A program made the translations under genes and the position numbers. The notes under the pieces are model-generated. The model did not search any database and was not told where the DNA came from. It was given only the letters and a program-made list of their open reading frames with translations. A DNA stretch of 6,317 nucleotides from an uncultured Prevotellaceae bacterium. GTDB lineage: Bacteria; Bacteroidota; Bacteroidia; Bacteroidales; Bacteroidaceae. This document shows, one piece after another, positions 1 through 6,317 of the stretch. How positions within the stretch are numbered: the stretch's first letter is position 1; each line of letters starts with the position of its first letter. The DNA is taken from positions 1-6,317 of the forward strand of contig CAMZHP010000203.1 of the NCBI GenBank assembly GCA_947306845.1, given 5' to 3'.

Positions 1-621
1 GATGGTCTCGGGGGAGAAACCACGGCGGCGAAGCCCCACAAGGTTGAGACCGCAATAGCGGGCAGGCTCCTTGCCGATGATGACAAAGGGGGGAGCGTCC
101 ATGCTGAAACGGGTGCCACCCTGGATCATCACATAGCCTCCAACGCGGCAGAACTGGTGAACCAGTACGGTGGCGCTGATGATGGCATTGTCGTCGACGA
201 TTACCTCACCGGCGAATTTCGTGGAGTTGCCGATGATGAGATTGTTGCCCAGCACGCAGTCGTGGGCCACATGCGCGTCTTCCATCAGCAGACAGTGGTT
301 GCCTATCTTTGTGGAACCTTTCGAGGCGGTGCCGCGTGAGATGTTCACATTCTCACGGAAACTGTTGAAATCACCTATCTCGCAGATGCTGTCCTCACCA
401 CGGAATTTCAAGTCCTGTGGCTTGGCGGAGATGCTGGCGCCGGCGAAGAACTCGTTGTTGTTGCCGATACGGGCTCCGTAGTTGATCGTGACGCTGTTCT
501 GGAGCACATTGTTGTCGCCAATCACGGTATTGCGGTCGATATAGCAAAACGGACCAATGATGTTGTTGTCGCCGATCTGTGCCTCGGGGTGCACATAGGC
601 CAGGGGGCTGATTGTATTCAT
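1..621 (-). CDS. lpxA: Acyl-ACP--UDP-N-acetylglucosamine O-acyltransferase LpxA, C-terminus cut by window edge
   Basis: LpxA catalyses the first step of lipid A synthesis, moving a 3-hydroxyacyl chain from acyl carrier protein to the 3-OH of UDP-GlcNAc in the cytoplasm. Translation from the ATG at 621 gives 207 residues with the hexapeptide-repeat pattern of a left-handed beta helix from about residue 10 to 180. Family landmarks are visible: QDLK at 69-72 (sugar-nucleotide site), HVAHD at 117-121 with His120 at the position of the E. coli catalytic His125, VHQFC at 154-158, and GLRRRGFS at 196-203, which opens the C-terminal helical domain. About 50 residues remain beyond the left edge, judged from the usual length near 255-262. 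The start lies 18 bases after the lpxC-fabZ stop, so it is probably co-transcribed. No clear Shine-Dalgarno site is seen. Identification is firm. Confidence 0.96.
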   Translation of the reverse strand, partial: MNTISPLAYVHPEAQIGDNNIIGPFCYIDRNTVIGDNNVLQNSVTINYGARIGNNNEFFAGASISAKPQDLKFRGEDSICEIGDFNSFRENVNISRGTASKGSTKIGNHCLLMEDAHVAHDCVLGNNLIIGNSTKFAGEVIVDDNAIISATVLVHQFCRVGGYVMIQGGTRFSMDAPPFVIIGKEPARYCGLNLVGLRRRGFSPETI

Positions 622-639
622 AGCTTTGGGGTTTGGACC

Positions 640-2025
640 TTATTTGTTTTTTACGATTTGGGCGGTGAAAGAGGCTTCGGCCACCACTTGGTCACCTACA
701 AACATATAACCGCGCATGGTGCTCACTCCATGGCGGAGGGGATGGAGCAACTCGACCTTGAAGAGCAATGTATCACCAGGGACTACCTTTTGACGGAACT
801 TCACATCGTCTATCTTCATGAAGTAGGTAGACCAACGCTCAGGCTCTTCAAGCGTGTTGAGCACCAGCAGACCGCCGCACTGCGCCATCGCCTCTATCAT
901 CAGCACACCAGGCATGACAGGCTCCTGAGGGAAATGGCCTTGGAAGAATGGTTCATTGGAGGTGACATTCTTCACACCGACAATGTAATTGGGACCCAGC
1001 TCAATTACCTTGTCAACCAACTGCATTGGATACCGGTGGGGCAGTAACTCGCGGATGCGGTTGTTATCCATCACAGGGGTGTCGTTGGGATCGTAGATGG
1101 GAGCTTGGATCTCGTGTTTGCGGATCTCACGGCGCATCAGACGGGCAAACTTGTTGTTGATGGTATGGCCGGGACGTGTGGCGATGATGCGGCCTTTGAT
1201 GGGCTTGCCGATGAGAGCCATGTCGCCCACAATGTCAAGCAGCTTGTGACGGGTGCACTCATTTTCCCACTGAAGGGGCTTGGGCTGGATGTAGCCCATC
1301 TTTGTGGCATCCATGTGGGGCACTTTCAGAAGGTCGGCCAACTGGTCGAGGCGCTCCTGCGGAATTTGCTTCTCATAGATGACGATGGCATTGTCCATGT
1401 CGCCACCCTTGATGAGGTTGGCATTCAGCAATGGTTCGATATCACGCACGAAAACGAAAGTCCGCGCTGGGGCCACCTCTTCAGCAAACTGGTCGATGTG
1501 GTGGAGCGTGGCAAACTGACTGTTGACGAATTTGGACTCAAAGGAGCACATCACCGTGATGCTGAAAGCGTCGTCGGGAAGAATGGTGATGCACGATCCG
1601 CTGGCCTCGTCGCGAATCTCTATCTTGTGGCGGATGATGTAGCAGTCCTTGGGAGCATTTTGTTCCTCGATGCCTACCTGGCGGATGCGGTCAACGTAGA
1701 TGGCGGCGCTGCCGTCGAGAATGGGAAATTCGGGGCCGTTGACTTGAATGAGACAGTTGTCCACACCTAGGGCATAGAGTGCGGCAAGACCATGCTCCAC
1801 AGTCGATACCTTGACTCCGTCCTTGCTTAGTACGGTGCCGCGCTGGGTGTCTGTCACACGCTCTGCCACAGCCTCTATGATGGGCTGTCCCTCGATGTCG
1901 ATACGTTGTATCCTGATGCCCGTGTTCTCAGGCGCGGGGTTGAAGGTGACAGTCAGGTTGAGGCCGGTATGAAGTCCTTTTCCAAAAAGGGAGAAACTGC
2001 CCCTAAGGGTCTTTTGCTTATTCAT
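640..2025 (-). CDS. lpxC/fabZ: Bifunctional UDP-3-O-acyl-N-acetylglucosamine deacetylase / 3-hydroxyacyl-ACP dehydratase (LpxC-FabZ fusion)
   Basis: A 461-residue fusion. Residues 1 to about 305 are LpxC, the zinc deacetylase that commits UDP-3-O-acyl-GlcNAc to lipid A. Visible marks are STVEH at 74-78 (Glu77 as likely base, His78 as zinc ligand), [11 protein letters not shown] at 97-107, ARTFVF at 187-192, [10 protein letters not shown] at 259-268 with zinc ligands His260 and Asp264, and GHTINNK at 286-292 with His287. After a short linker, residues 320-461 are FabZ, which dehydrates 3-hydroxyacyl-ACP in fatty-acid elongation: LLPHRYP at 327-333, FFQGHFP at 360-366 with catalytic His364, and [11 protein letters not shown] at 372-382 with Glu378. 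All expected catalytic residues are present in both halves. The start overlaps the end of lpxD by 8 bases, which suggests translational coupling. The fusion is a known Bacteroidota arrangement; the advantage it gives is inference. Confidence 0.97.
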   Translation of the reverse strand: MNKQKTLRGSFSLFGKGLHTGLNLTVTFNPAPENTGIRIQRIDIEGQPIIEAVAERVTDTQRGTVLSKDGVKVSTVEHGLAALYALGVDNCLIQVNGPEFPILDGSAAIYVDRIRQVGIEEQNAPKDCYIIRHKIEIRDEASGSCITILPDDAFSITVMCSFESKFVNSQFATLHHIDQFAEEVAPARTFVFVRDIEPLLNANLIKGGDMDNAIVIYEKQIPQERLDQLADLLKVPHMDATKMGYIQPKPLQWENECTRHKLLDIVGDMALIGKPIKGRIIATRPGHTINNKFARLMRREIRKHEIQAPIYDPNDTPVMDNNRIRELLPHRYPMQLVDKVIELGPNYIVGVKNVTSNEPFFQGHFPQEPVMPGVLMIEAMAQCGGLLVLNTLEEPERWSTYFMKIDDVKFRQKVVPGDTLLFKVELLHPLRHGVSTMRGYMFVGDQVVAEASFTAQIVKNK

Positions 2026-3070
2026 GATGCTCTATATTTTTCTTGAGTTCGTCAATTTCTTTCTGCATTCTTTCCATCTGCTTGAACATATCGGGCAGAC
2101 GGCGACCAAGAGCCGCCTGGCGGAAGAAGCCTATGTGAGACTGCGGAGGTGTGCCCATGAGGGTCTGGTTGCTCTCTATGCTGCCGGGCGCACCGCTTTG
2201 GGCACCTAATACTACCTTGTCACCGATGGTGAGATGGCCGGCGATGCCCACCTGACCCGCGAACATACACCACTGACCCACCTTGGTGCTGCCAGCAACT
2301 CCCACCTGAGCCGACATCACTGTATTGCTGCCGATGTCGGTGTTGTGGGCAATCTGTACCAAATTGTCGAGTTTCACACCCTTGCGCACATAGGTGCTGC
2401 CCATCGTCGAACGGTCGATGCAGGTATTTGCACCGATCTCCACATCATCTTCGATGGTGACAATGCCTATCTGAGGAATCTTGTCATAACCTTCCGGGGT
2501 GGGGGCAAAGCCGAAACCATCAGCTCCGACGACACTGCCGGCGTGAAGCGTCACACGGTTGCCGATGCGGCATCCATGATAGACCACAGCGTTGGGATAG
2601 ACTATGCAGTCGTCACCCAGTTTCACACCGTCGCCGATGTAGGCGTGAGGGTAAATCTGACAATTTTTGCCCATCTCCACTCCTTCACCGATGAAAACAA
2701 AAGCACCGATGTAGCAGTTCTCACCAATCTTGGCACTGGCAGCAACGAATGCAAGCGGGTCGAGGCCACTCTTGCGAGGCTTCATCGACTCATACAACTG
2801 CAAGAGTTTGGCAACACTCTCATAAGCGTTGGGCACGCGGATAAGGGTGGCTGTGACGGGACGCTCCAATTGAAGGTCGGCGTTCACCAGCACGACACTC
2901 GATTGGGTGTCATAGAGATAATGCGTGTACTTGGGATTGGAGAGGAAGGAGAGTGAACCGGGTTTGCCTTCTTCTATCTTGCTGAAGGTATTGACGGTGG
3001 TTTCGGCGGATCCTTCCACTTGTCCGCCTACATATTCTGCGATCTGTTTTGCTGTAAATTCCATTTTCAT
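2018..3070 (-). CDS. lpxD: UDP-3-O-acylglucosamine N-acyltransferase LpxD
   Basis: LpxD catalyses the third step of lipid A synthesis, adding a second 3-hydroxyacyl chain from ACP to the free amine left by LpxC. The protein has 350 residues, near the usual length. The N-terminal nucleotide-binding domain carries FLSNPKY at 42-48, matching the E. coli uracil-binding segment. Hexapeptide repeats fill about residues 105-300. QIAHN at 239-243 places the catalytic His at 242 (E. coli His239), and DGFGFAP at 184-190 is a family hallmark. The C-terminal 35 residues are a charged, helix-forming tail, which in this family helps bind ACP. Two Met codons are possible starts, at 3070 and 3064 (residue 3); I use the longer. 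An AAGG six bases upstream is only a weak ribosome-binding match. The gene overlaps lpxC-fabZ by 8 bases. Confidence 0.96.
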   Translation of the reverse strand: MKMEFTAKQIAEYVGGQVEGSAETTVNTFSKIEEGKPGSLSFLSNPKYTHYLYDTQSSVVLVNADLQLERPVTATLIRVPNAYESVAKLLQLYESMKPRKSGLDPLAFVAASAKIGENCYIGAFVFIGEGVEMGKNCQIYPHAYIGDGVKLGDDCIVYPNAVVYHGCRIGNRVTLHAGSVVGADGFGFAPTPEGYDKIPQIGIVTIEDDVEIGANTCIDRSTMGSTYVRKGVKLDNLVQIAHNTDIGSNTVMSAQVGVAGSTKVGQWCMFAGQVGIAGHLTIGDKVVLGAQSGAPGSIESNQTLMGTPPQSHIGFFRQAALGRRLPDMFKQMERMQKEIDELKKNIEHHE

Positions 3071-3086
3071 GTTGCCTTAGAGTGAG

Positions 3087-3094
3087 CAAAGTTA
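3087..3094 (-). promoter_or_regulatory. Possible Bacteroidota -7 promoter element upstream of lpxD
   Basis: On the coding strand this reads TAACTTTG, an exact fit to the Bacteroidota primary-sigma -7 consensus TAnnTTTG. It lies in the 35-base gap between the HD gene and lpxD, 16 bases before the ATG at 3070, so a transcript would have a very short leader. No TTTG-type -33 element is seen at the expected distance; instead a run of eight A (3099-3106) lies about 4 bases upstream. One short match can arise by chance, so this is a candidate. If real, the lpx genes could be transcribed independently of the HD gene. Confidence 0.35.
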
Positions 3095-3105
3095 CTACTT
3101 TTTTT

Positions 3106-4326
3106 TCACATTCGGTGATAGCAGAGGTAGTATTTACGGATTTTTTTGGAAAGCAAGGATACATTAAGGATTTCGGAGGCTTCTGCGATGTCTTTCATCG
3201 TGCCGTCCTTGTAGAGGATGGTGATGTGGTCGTCGTTGACATCATACATGTCCTTGGAGATGGTGCTCACCCGGTAGAGGTATCGCACATCTTCCCGGCT
3301 CACGCCCGTCTGGGCCATCAGCATGTCCTCGATTTCTTCGATGCGGGATGTGGGGATGGGGGTGTCGTGAATCTCTACCTTGAACGGGCGGCGCGCCACC
3401 ACATTGCGTGCAAGCAGGGATAGCACAGGATCATCGCTGTTGGTCCATTCCTTGATGGAACAGTGGATGTCGGTGTCGTCGAGTCGGCCATAGTGTTCCA
3501 GTGCCTCTGGATGCTCTGTGAAATAGGCGGCGTCGATGTGGTTCTGGAGGAAGAACTTCAGCGATGGGGTGGCGAACAGAGACTTGCCTTCCTGCATCAG
3601 GTACTTGGCGCGCAACAGGAGGTTGACCAACATCTTCTCTGTTGCCACCGTGGTCTTGTGAAGGTAAACTTGCCAGTACATCAACCGTCGAGATGTGAGG
3701 TAGTTCTCAATGGAATAGATGCCCTTTGACTCTACCACCAACTGGTCGTCCACTACATTCAGCATCTTGATAATGCGGGCACTGCCGATATTGCCTTCGG
3801 TCACACCGGTGAAGAAACTGTCACGGCGAAGGTAGTCCAGACGGTCCATGTCGAGCTGACTGCTGATGAGCTGATGGAGAAAACGCTTCGGGTAGTCGTT
3901 CTTGAAGATACTAAGAGCAAGATTGAGACGGCCACCCATCTCATGGTTGATTTGCTCCATCATCATCAATGATACATCTTCGTGTGAGACACCATCGACA
4001 AGTGTGTGCTCCAACACGTGGGAATAGGGACCATGCCCGATGTCATGGAGCAAGATGGCGGCCATGACCGCCTCAGCCTCACTGTCGAAAATGAAAATGC
4101 CTTTCTGGGTGAGTGAGAGCACAGCTTCGCTCATAAGATAGTAGGCTCCCAGAGAATGCTGGAAGCGGGTGTGCTGTGCACCGGGGTATACTATGGATGC
4201 CAGACCCACTTGCTTGATCTGGCGCAGACGTTGCATCAGCGGATGGTCGACAATATCCATCAGTGTGCCGCCGGGGATTTTGATGAACCCGAATACTGGG
4301 TCGTTGATGATCTTGCCGTCTGTCAT
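3106..4326 (-). CDS. HD-domain phosphohydrolase, SAMHD1/dNTP triphosphohydrolase-like (COG1078 type)
   Basis: A 406-residue cytoplasmic protein with an HD metal-binding core in the first 170 residues. The motifs follow the SAMHD1/dGTPase pattern: HTRFQHSLG at 52-60 with likely metal ligand His57, LLHDIGHGPYSH at 92-103 with the His94-Asp95 pair, and LDMDRLDYLRRD at 158-169 with Asp161 as the fourth ligand and Asp169 at the SAMHD1 Asp319 position. Bacterial members of this family cleave dNTPs to deoxynucleosides and triphosphate, often under nucleotide allosteric control; the substrate here is inferred and not visible in sequence. The length suits the COG1078 group. The ATG at 4326 is the only reasonable start, because the frame closes upstream at an in-frame TAA with no other start codon between. 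It sits between pyrF and lpxD on the same strand. Identification as an HD hydrolase is firm; dNTPase activity is probable. Confidence 0.9.
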   Translation of the reverse strand: MTDGKIINDPVFGFIKIPGGTLMDIVDHPLMQRLRQIKQVGLASIVYPGAQHTRFQHSLGAYYLMSEAVLSLTQKGIFIFDSEAEAVMAAILLHDIGHGPYSHVLEHTLVDGVSHEDVSLMMMEQINHEMGGRLNLALSIFKNDYPKRFLHQLISSQLDMDRLDYLRRDSFFTGVTEGNIGSARIIKMLNVVDDQLVVESKGIYSIENYLTSRRLMYWQVYLHKTTVATEKMLVNLLLRAKYLMQEGKSLFATPSLKFFLQNHIDAAYFTEHPEALEHYGRLDDTDIHCSIKEWTNSDDPVLSLLARNVVARRPFKVEIHDTPIPTSRIEEIEDMLMAQTGVSREDVRYLYRVSTISKDMYDVNDDHITILYKDGTMKDIAEASEILNVSLLSKKIRKYYLCYHRM

Positions 4327-4347
4327 GCGCTCATAGTTTTGTTGAGT

Positions 4348-4378
4348 AAGTAGTTAAGTGTTTAATTATTAACTACTT
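4348..4378. repeat. Perfect 10-bp inverted repeat in the pyrF-HD gap
   Basis: The arms AAGTAGTTAA (4348-4357) and TTAACTACTT (4369-4378) are exact reverse complements around an 11-base AT-rich loop. They lie in the 70-base gap between the pyrF stop and the HD gene start, 21 bases before that ATG. The stem has only three G:C pairs and no following run of U in the leftward transcript, so it is a poor intrinsic terminator. It could be a protein-binding operator or an RNA hairpin in the HD-gene leader. The repeat itself is certain; its role is unknown. Confidence 0.75.
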
Positions 4379-4396
4379 TATTAATTTAAATACTTG

Positions 4397-5224
4397 TCAG
4401 ATGCCGAAGGCAGTGAGCTCGGAGGCCATCTCTTCCTGCATAGCTTTGGCTGCGACTCCAGCTGCCTCGGCAAAGTTCTCGTCGGAGCTGGCATAGATGA
4501 TGCCTCGGGAGGAGTTCACCAACAGGCCACAGTCGGCAATCATGCCATATTTGCATACTTCATGCAGACTGCCGCCCTGTGCGCCGACACCGGGCACGAG
4601 CAGGAAATGCTCGGGTGCCAAACGGCGGATCTCACTGAATTTCTCACCTTGGGTGGCTCCCACCACATACATCATCTTGTCGGAGCCGGCCCACTGCTGG
4701 GAAATGCGCAATACGCGCTCAAACAGTTGTTCTCCGTCTTTCCCTTCCATCAACTGAAAATCAGCAGAACCCCGGTTACTGGTCAGCGCGAGCAGGATGA
4801 CCCATTTGCCGTCATAGCTCAGGAAAGGAGAGATGCTGTCCTCACCCATGTAAGGAGCGACTGTCAGCGAGTCGATGTCGTATTCCTCGAAAAACGTGCG
4901 GGCATACATCGCAGACGTATTGCCGATATCACCTCGCTTGGCATCGGCGATGATGAAATGGTTGGGGTAGTATTTGCGGATGTACCTGACCGTGCGTTCA
5001 AAGGCTGCCATGCCGCTCACACCCAGACTCTCATAGAAGGCGAGGTTGGGCTTGAAGGCCACGCAGTAGGGGGCGGTGGCATCGATGATGGCTTTGTTGA
5101 ACACAAACAGCGGGGATGCCTCTGTCAGCAGATGCTTGGGAATCTTCTTGATATCGGTATCCAGACCCACACACAGGAATGAGCGCTTGCTGGTAATTTG
5201 GTGTACGAGTTCTTTTCTTGTCAT
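4397..5224 (-). CDS. pyrF: Orotidine 5'-phosphate decarboxylase, type 2 (long form)
   Basis: PyrF decarboxylates orotidine 5'-phosphate to UMP, the last step of de novo pyrimidine synthesis, in the cytoplasm. The 275-residue length and motif spacing fit the type 2 subfamily (also found in Actinobacteria) and not the roughly 230-240-residue E. coli type. The barrel signatures are GLDTD at 20-24, FKPNLAFYE at 57-65 (Lys58), and the catalytic [12 protein letters not shown] at 93-104 with Asp94, Lys96 and Asp99. The phosphate-binding end has VPGVGAQGG at 210-218 and SSRGIIYA at 238-245 (Arg240). The start at 5224 is preceded by an A-rich stretch without a Shine-Dalgarno site, normal for Bacteroidota. 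It follows prfA by 107 bases and precedes the HD gene by 70 bases, all on one strand. I saw no clear promoter of its own. Confidence 0.96.
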   Translation of the reverse strand: MTRKELVHQITSKRSFLCVGLDTDIKKIPKHLLTEASPLFVFNKAIIDATAPYCVAFKPNLAFYESLGVSGMAAFERTVRYIRKYYPNHFIIADAKRGDIGNTSAMYARTFFEEYDIDSLTVAPYMGEDSISPFLSYDGKWVILLALTSNRGSADFQLMEGKDGEQLFERVLRISQQWAGSDKMMYVVGATQGEKFSEIRRLAPEHFLLVPGVGAQGGSLHEVCKYGMIADCGLLVNSSRGIIYASSDENFAEAAGVAAKAMQEEMASELTAFGI

Positions 5225-5264
5225 AATTTTGTTAGTTTGTCAGTTTTTCTCTTCTCATCATATT

Positions 5265-5330
5265 TCTCACCTCTCACTTCTCACTTCTCACTTCTCACTT
5301 CTCACCTCTCACCTCTCACCTCTCACCTCT
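5265..5330. repeat. Tandem heptamer repeat (TCTCACY)9 between prfA and pyrF
   Basis: Nine uninterrupted 7-base units TCTCACC or TCTCACT run from 5265 to 5327, with a partial tenth (TCT) to 5330. The last base of successive units is C,T,T,T,T,C,C,C,C, so like units are grouped, as expected from local duplication or slippage. Degenerate related sequence (CTTCTCATC) continues toward pyrF near 5251-5259. The array begins three bases after the prfA stop and ends 40 bases before the pyrF ATG. On the transcribed strand it is a purine-rich run of (A/G)GTGAGA units. The unit is not a multiple of three and no credible gene uses it. Confidence 0.95.
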
Positions 5331-5332
5331 AA

Positions 5333-6317
5333 TTACAGTTCCGTCTCTTTCAGGCGCTCGGCGTTCTCTGCCACGGTGAGGGCATCGATCATGTCCTGGA
5401 TGTTGCCGCCGAGGAATCCTTGCAGGTCGTGTGTGGTGTAGCCGATACGGTGGTCGGTGACACGGCCCTGCGGGAAGTTATAAGTGCGGATTTTGGCTGA
5501 GCGGTCGCCGGTGGAGACAAGACTCTTGCGTCGTGAGGCGATGTCGTCCATGTATTTCTGGTGCTCCTTGTCGTAGATGAAGGTGTAGAGACGCGAGAGG
5601 GCACGCTCCTTGTTCTTGGGTTGGTCGCGGGTCTCGGTGCACTCGATGAGGATTTCCTCCGTCTCGCCAGTGTTGGGGTTCTTCCACATATAGCGCAGGC
5701 GAACACCCGATTCCACCTTGTTCACATTCTGACCGCCGGCACCGCTCGAACGGAAGGTGTCCCATTTGATCTCACCCTCGTTGATGTTCACTTCAAATTT
5801 GTCGGCCTCGGGCAAGACTGCCACGGTGGCAGCGGAGGTATGCATGCGGCCTTGTGTCTCGGTGGCGGGGACGCGCTGCACGCGGTGAACGCCCGACTCG
5901 TATTTCAGCGTGCCATAAACATCGGCTCCGCTCACGGCAAAGTCAATCTCCTTGTAGCCGCCCACGGCTCCCTCGCTGACGCTGGTGACGGAGAGTTTCC
6001 ATCCCTTGGAGTCGCAGAAGCGCTTGTACATCTGAAACAGGTCACCGGCGAAGAGACAAGCCTCATCGCCACCCGTTCCAGCGCGGATTTCCATCTGCAC
6101 GTTCTTTGCATCCTCTGGATCTTTGGGCACTAAGGCGAGTTTGATCTCCTCTTCCAACTTGGGCTGGAGTTCCTCGTTCAGTGCCAGTTCCTCGCGGGCC
6201 ATCTCACGCATGTCGGGGTCGCTCTCATTGGCGATGATGTCCTTGGCTTCCTTGATGGTAGTTAGACAGGCGATGTAGCGTTTTCGGGCATCCATGATGT
6301 CGCTCAGGTCCTTGTAC
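5333..6317 (-). CDS. prfA: Peptide chain release factor 1 (RF1), N-terminus cut by window edge
   Basis: RF1 recognises UAA and UAG stop codons and triggers release of the finished peptide on the ribosome. The frame is open through the right edge: residues YKDLSDI precede the Met at 6295, so that Met is internal, and about 35-45 residues are missing compared with the usual length near 360. About 327 residues are visible. GTGGDEACLFAGDLFQMY (5 bases of each edge codon aside, about 6045-6076) is a PCRF-domain hallmark. The anticodon-mimic tripeptide is PAT (5861-5869, in RVPATETQGR), which marks RF1 and excludes RF2 (SPF type). The catalytic GGQ lies at 5729-5737 in SSGAGGQNVNK; its Gln is normally methylated by PrmC. 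The C-terminus HRIGYTTHDLQGFLGG is typical. It lies upstream of pyrF on the same strand, separated by the heptamer repeat. Confidence 0.96.
   Translation of the reverse strand, partial: YKDLSDIMDARKRYIACLTTIKEAKDIIANESDPDMREMAREELALNEELQPKLEEEIKLALVPKDPEDAKNVQMEIRAGTGGDEACLFAGDLFQMYKRFCDSKGWKLSVTSVSEGAVGGYKEIDFAVSGADVYGTLKYESGVHRVQRVPATETQGRMHTSAATVAVLPEADKFEVNINEGEIKWDTFRSSGAGGQNVNKVESGVRLRYMWKNPNTGETEEILIECTETRDQPKNKERALSRLYTFIYDKEHQKYMDDIASRRKSLVSTGDRSAKIRTYNFPQGRVTDHRIGYTTHDLQGFLGGNIQDMIDALTVAENAERLKETEL

Noticed and set aside
1105..1770. 221-codon open frame on the plus strand opposite the LpxC domain
   Set aside because: It is a shadow of the real lpxC-fabZ gene, with no domain or plausible start context.
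2234..2956. 240-codon open frame on the plus strand opposite lpxD
   Set aside because: Its His/Ala/Thr/Asp-rich translation mirrors the hexapeptide-repeat codons of lpxD, with no family signature or regulatory context of its own.
2910..3164. 84-codon minus-strand frame spanning the HD-lpxD gap
   Set aside because: It overlaps the ends of two solid genes in another frame and has no recognisable features.
4348..4378. Inverted repeat considered as an intrinsic terminator for pyrF
   Set aside because: The stem is AT-rich with three G:C pairs, and no U-run follows in the leftward direction (the next bases are mixed). It fits a terminator poorly, so it is listed only as a repeat.
4394..5182. 262-codon open frame on the plus strand opposite pyrF
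   Set aside because: It lies almost entirely antisense to a pyrF with intact catalytic motifs. Its translation shows no recognisable domain, so it is a by-product of codon bias in the opposite gene.
5265..5330. Heptamer repeat considered as a CRISPR array or replication iteron cluster
   Set aside because: Units are 7 bases with no spacers, and no cas or rep gene is present. It is a simple tandem repeat.
5076..5441. 121-codon plus-strand frame with a Ser/Leu/Thr-rich repetitive stretch read through the heptamer array
   Set aside because: The repetitive peptide (SLLTSHF-like) is only the TCTCACY repeat in translation, and both ends overlap real genes on the other strand.
5561..6133. 190-codon open frame on the plus strand opposite prfA
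   Set aside because: prfA is unmistakable on the other strand (PAT and GGQ motifs). The antisense product resembles no known family.

Overview
The window is a block of housekeeping genes from a Bacteroidota genome, most likely order Bacteroidales (Prevotella/Bacteroides-like). The evidence is the single-gene LpxC-FabZ fusion, the type 2 (long) PyrF, A-rich translation starts without convincing Shine-Dalgarno sites, and the gene order prfA - pyrF - HD phosphohydrolase - lpxD - lpxC/fabZ - lpxA, which I recall as typical of this group. Base composition is moderate in GC and looks even across the genes. I see no insertion sequence, phage gene, tRNA, rRNA or CRISPR array.

All six genes lie on the minus strand and are read from right to left. 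At the right edge is prfA (release factor 1), missing its N-terminus. A 107-base gap holding a tandem heptamer repeat separates it from pyrF (orotidine 5'-phosphate decarboxylase, last step of UMP synthesis). A 70-base AT-rich gap with a perfect 10-bp inverted repeat separates pyrF from an HD-domain phosphohydrolase of the SAMHD1/dNTPase-like type. A 35-base gap with a possible Bacteroidota -7 promoter element precedes a tight lipid A cluster: lpxD, then lpxC-fabZ overlapping it by 8 bases, then lpxA 18 bases further on and cut by the left edge.

The lpx genes encode the first three enzymes of the Raetz pathway. LpxA O-acylates UDP-GlcNAc, the LpxC half deacetylates the product, and LpxD N-acylates it. 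FabZ works in fatty-acid elongation and competes for the same 3-hydroxyacyl-ACP pool that feeds LpxA and LpxD, so its fusion to the committed enzyme of lipid A synthesis joins a supply branch point to its consumer.

Coding density is high and no gene is broken; the two partial genes are cut only by the window edges. I found no evidence of an undescribed multi-gene system. The observations most worth a second look are the three intergenic elements, above all the heptamer array, several units of which are perfect matches to the core of the 16S rRNA 3' end, and the internal Met just before the FabZ domain.
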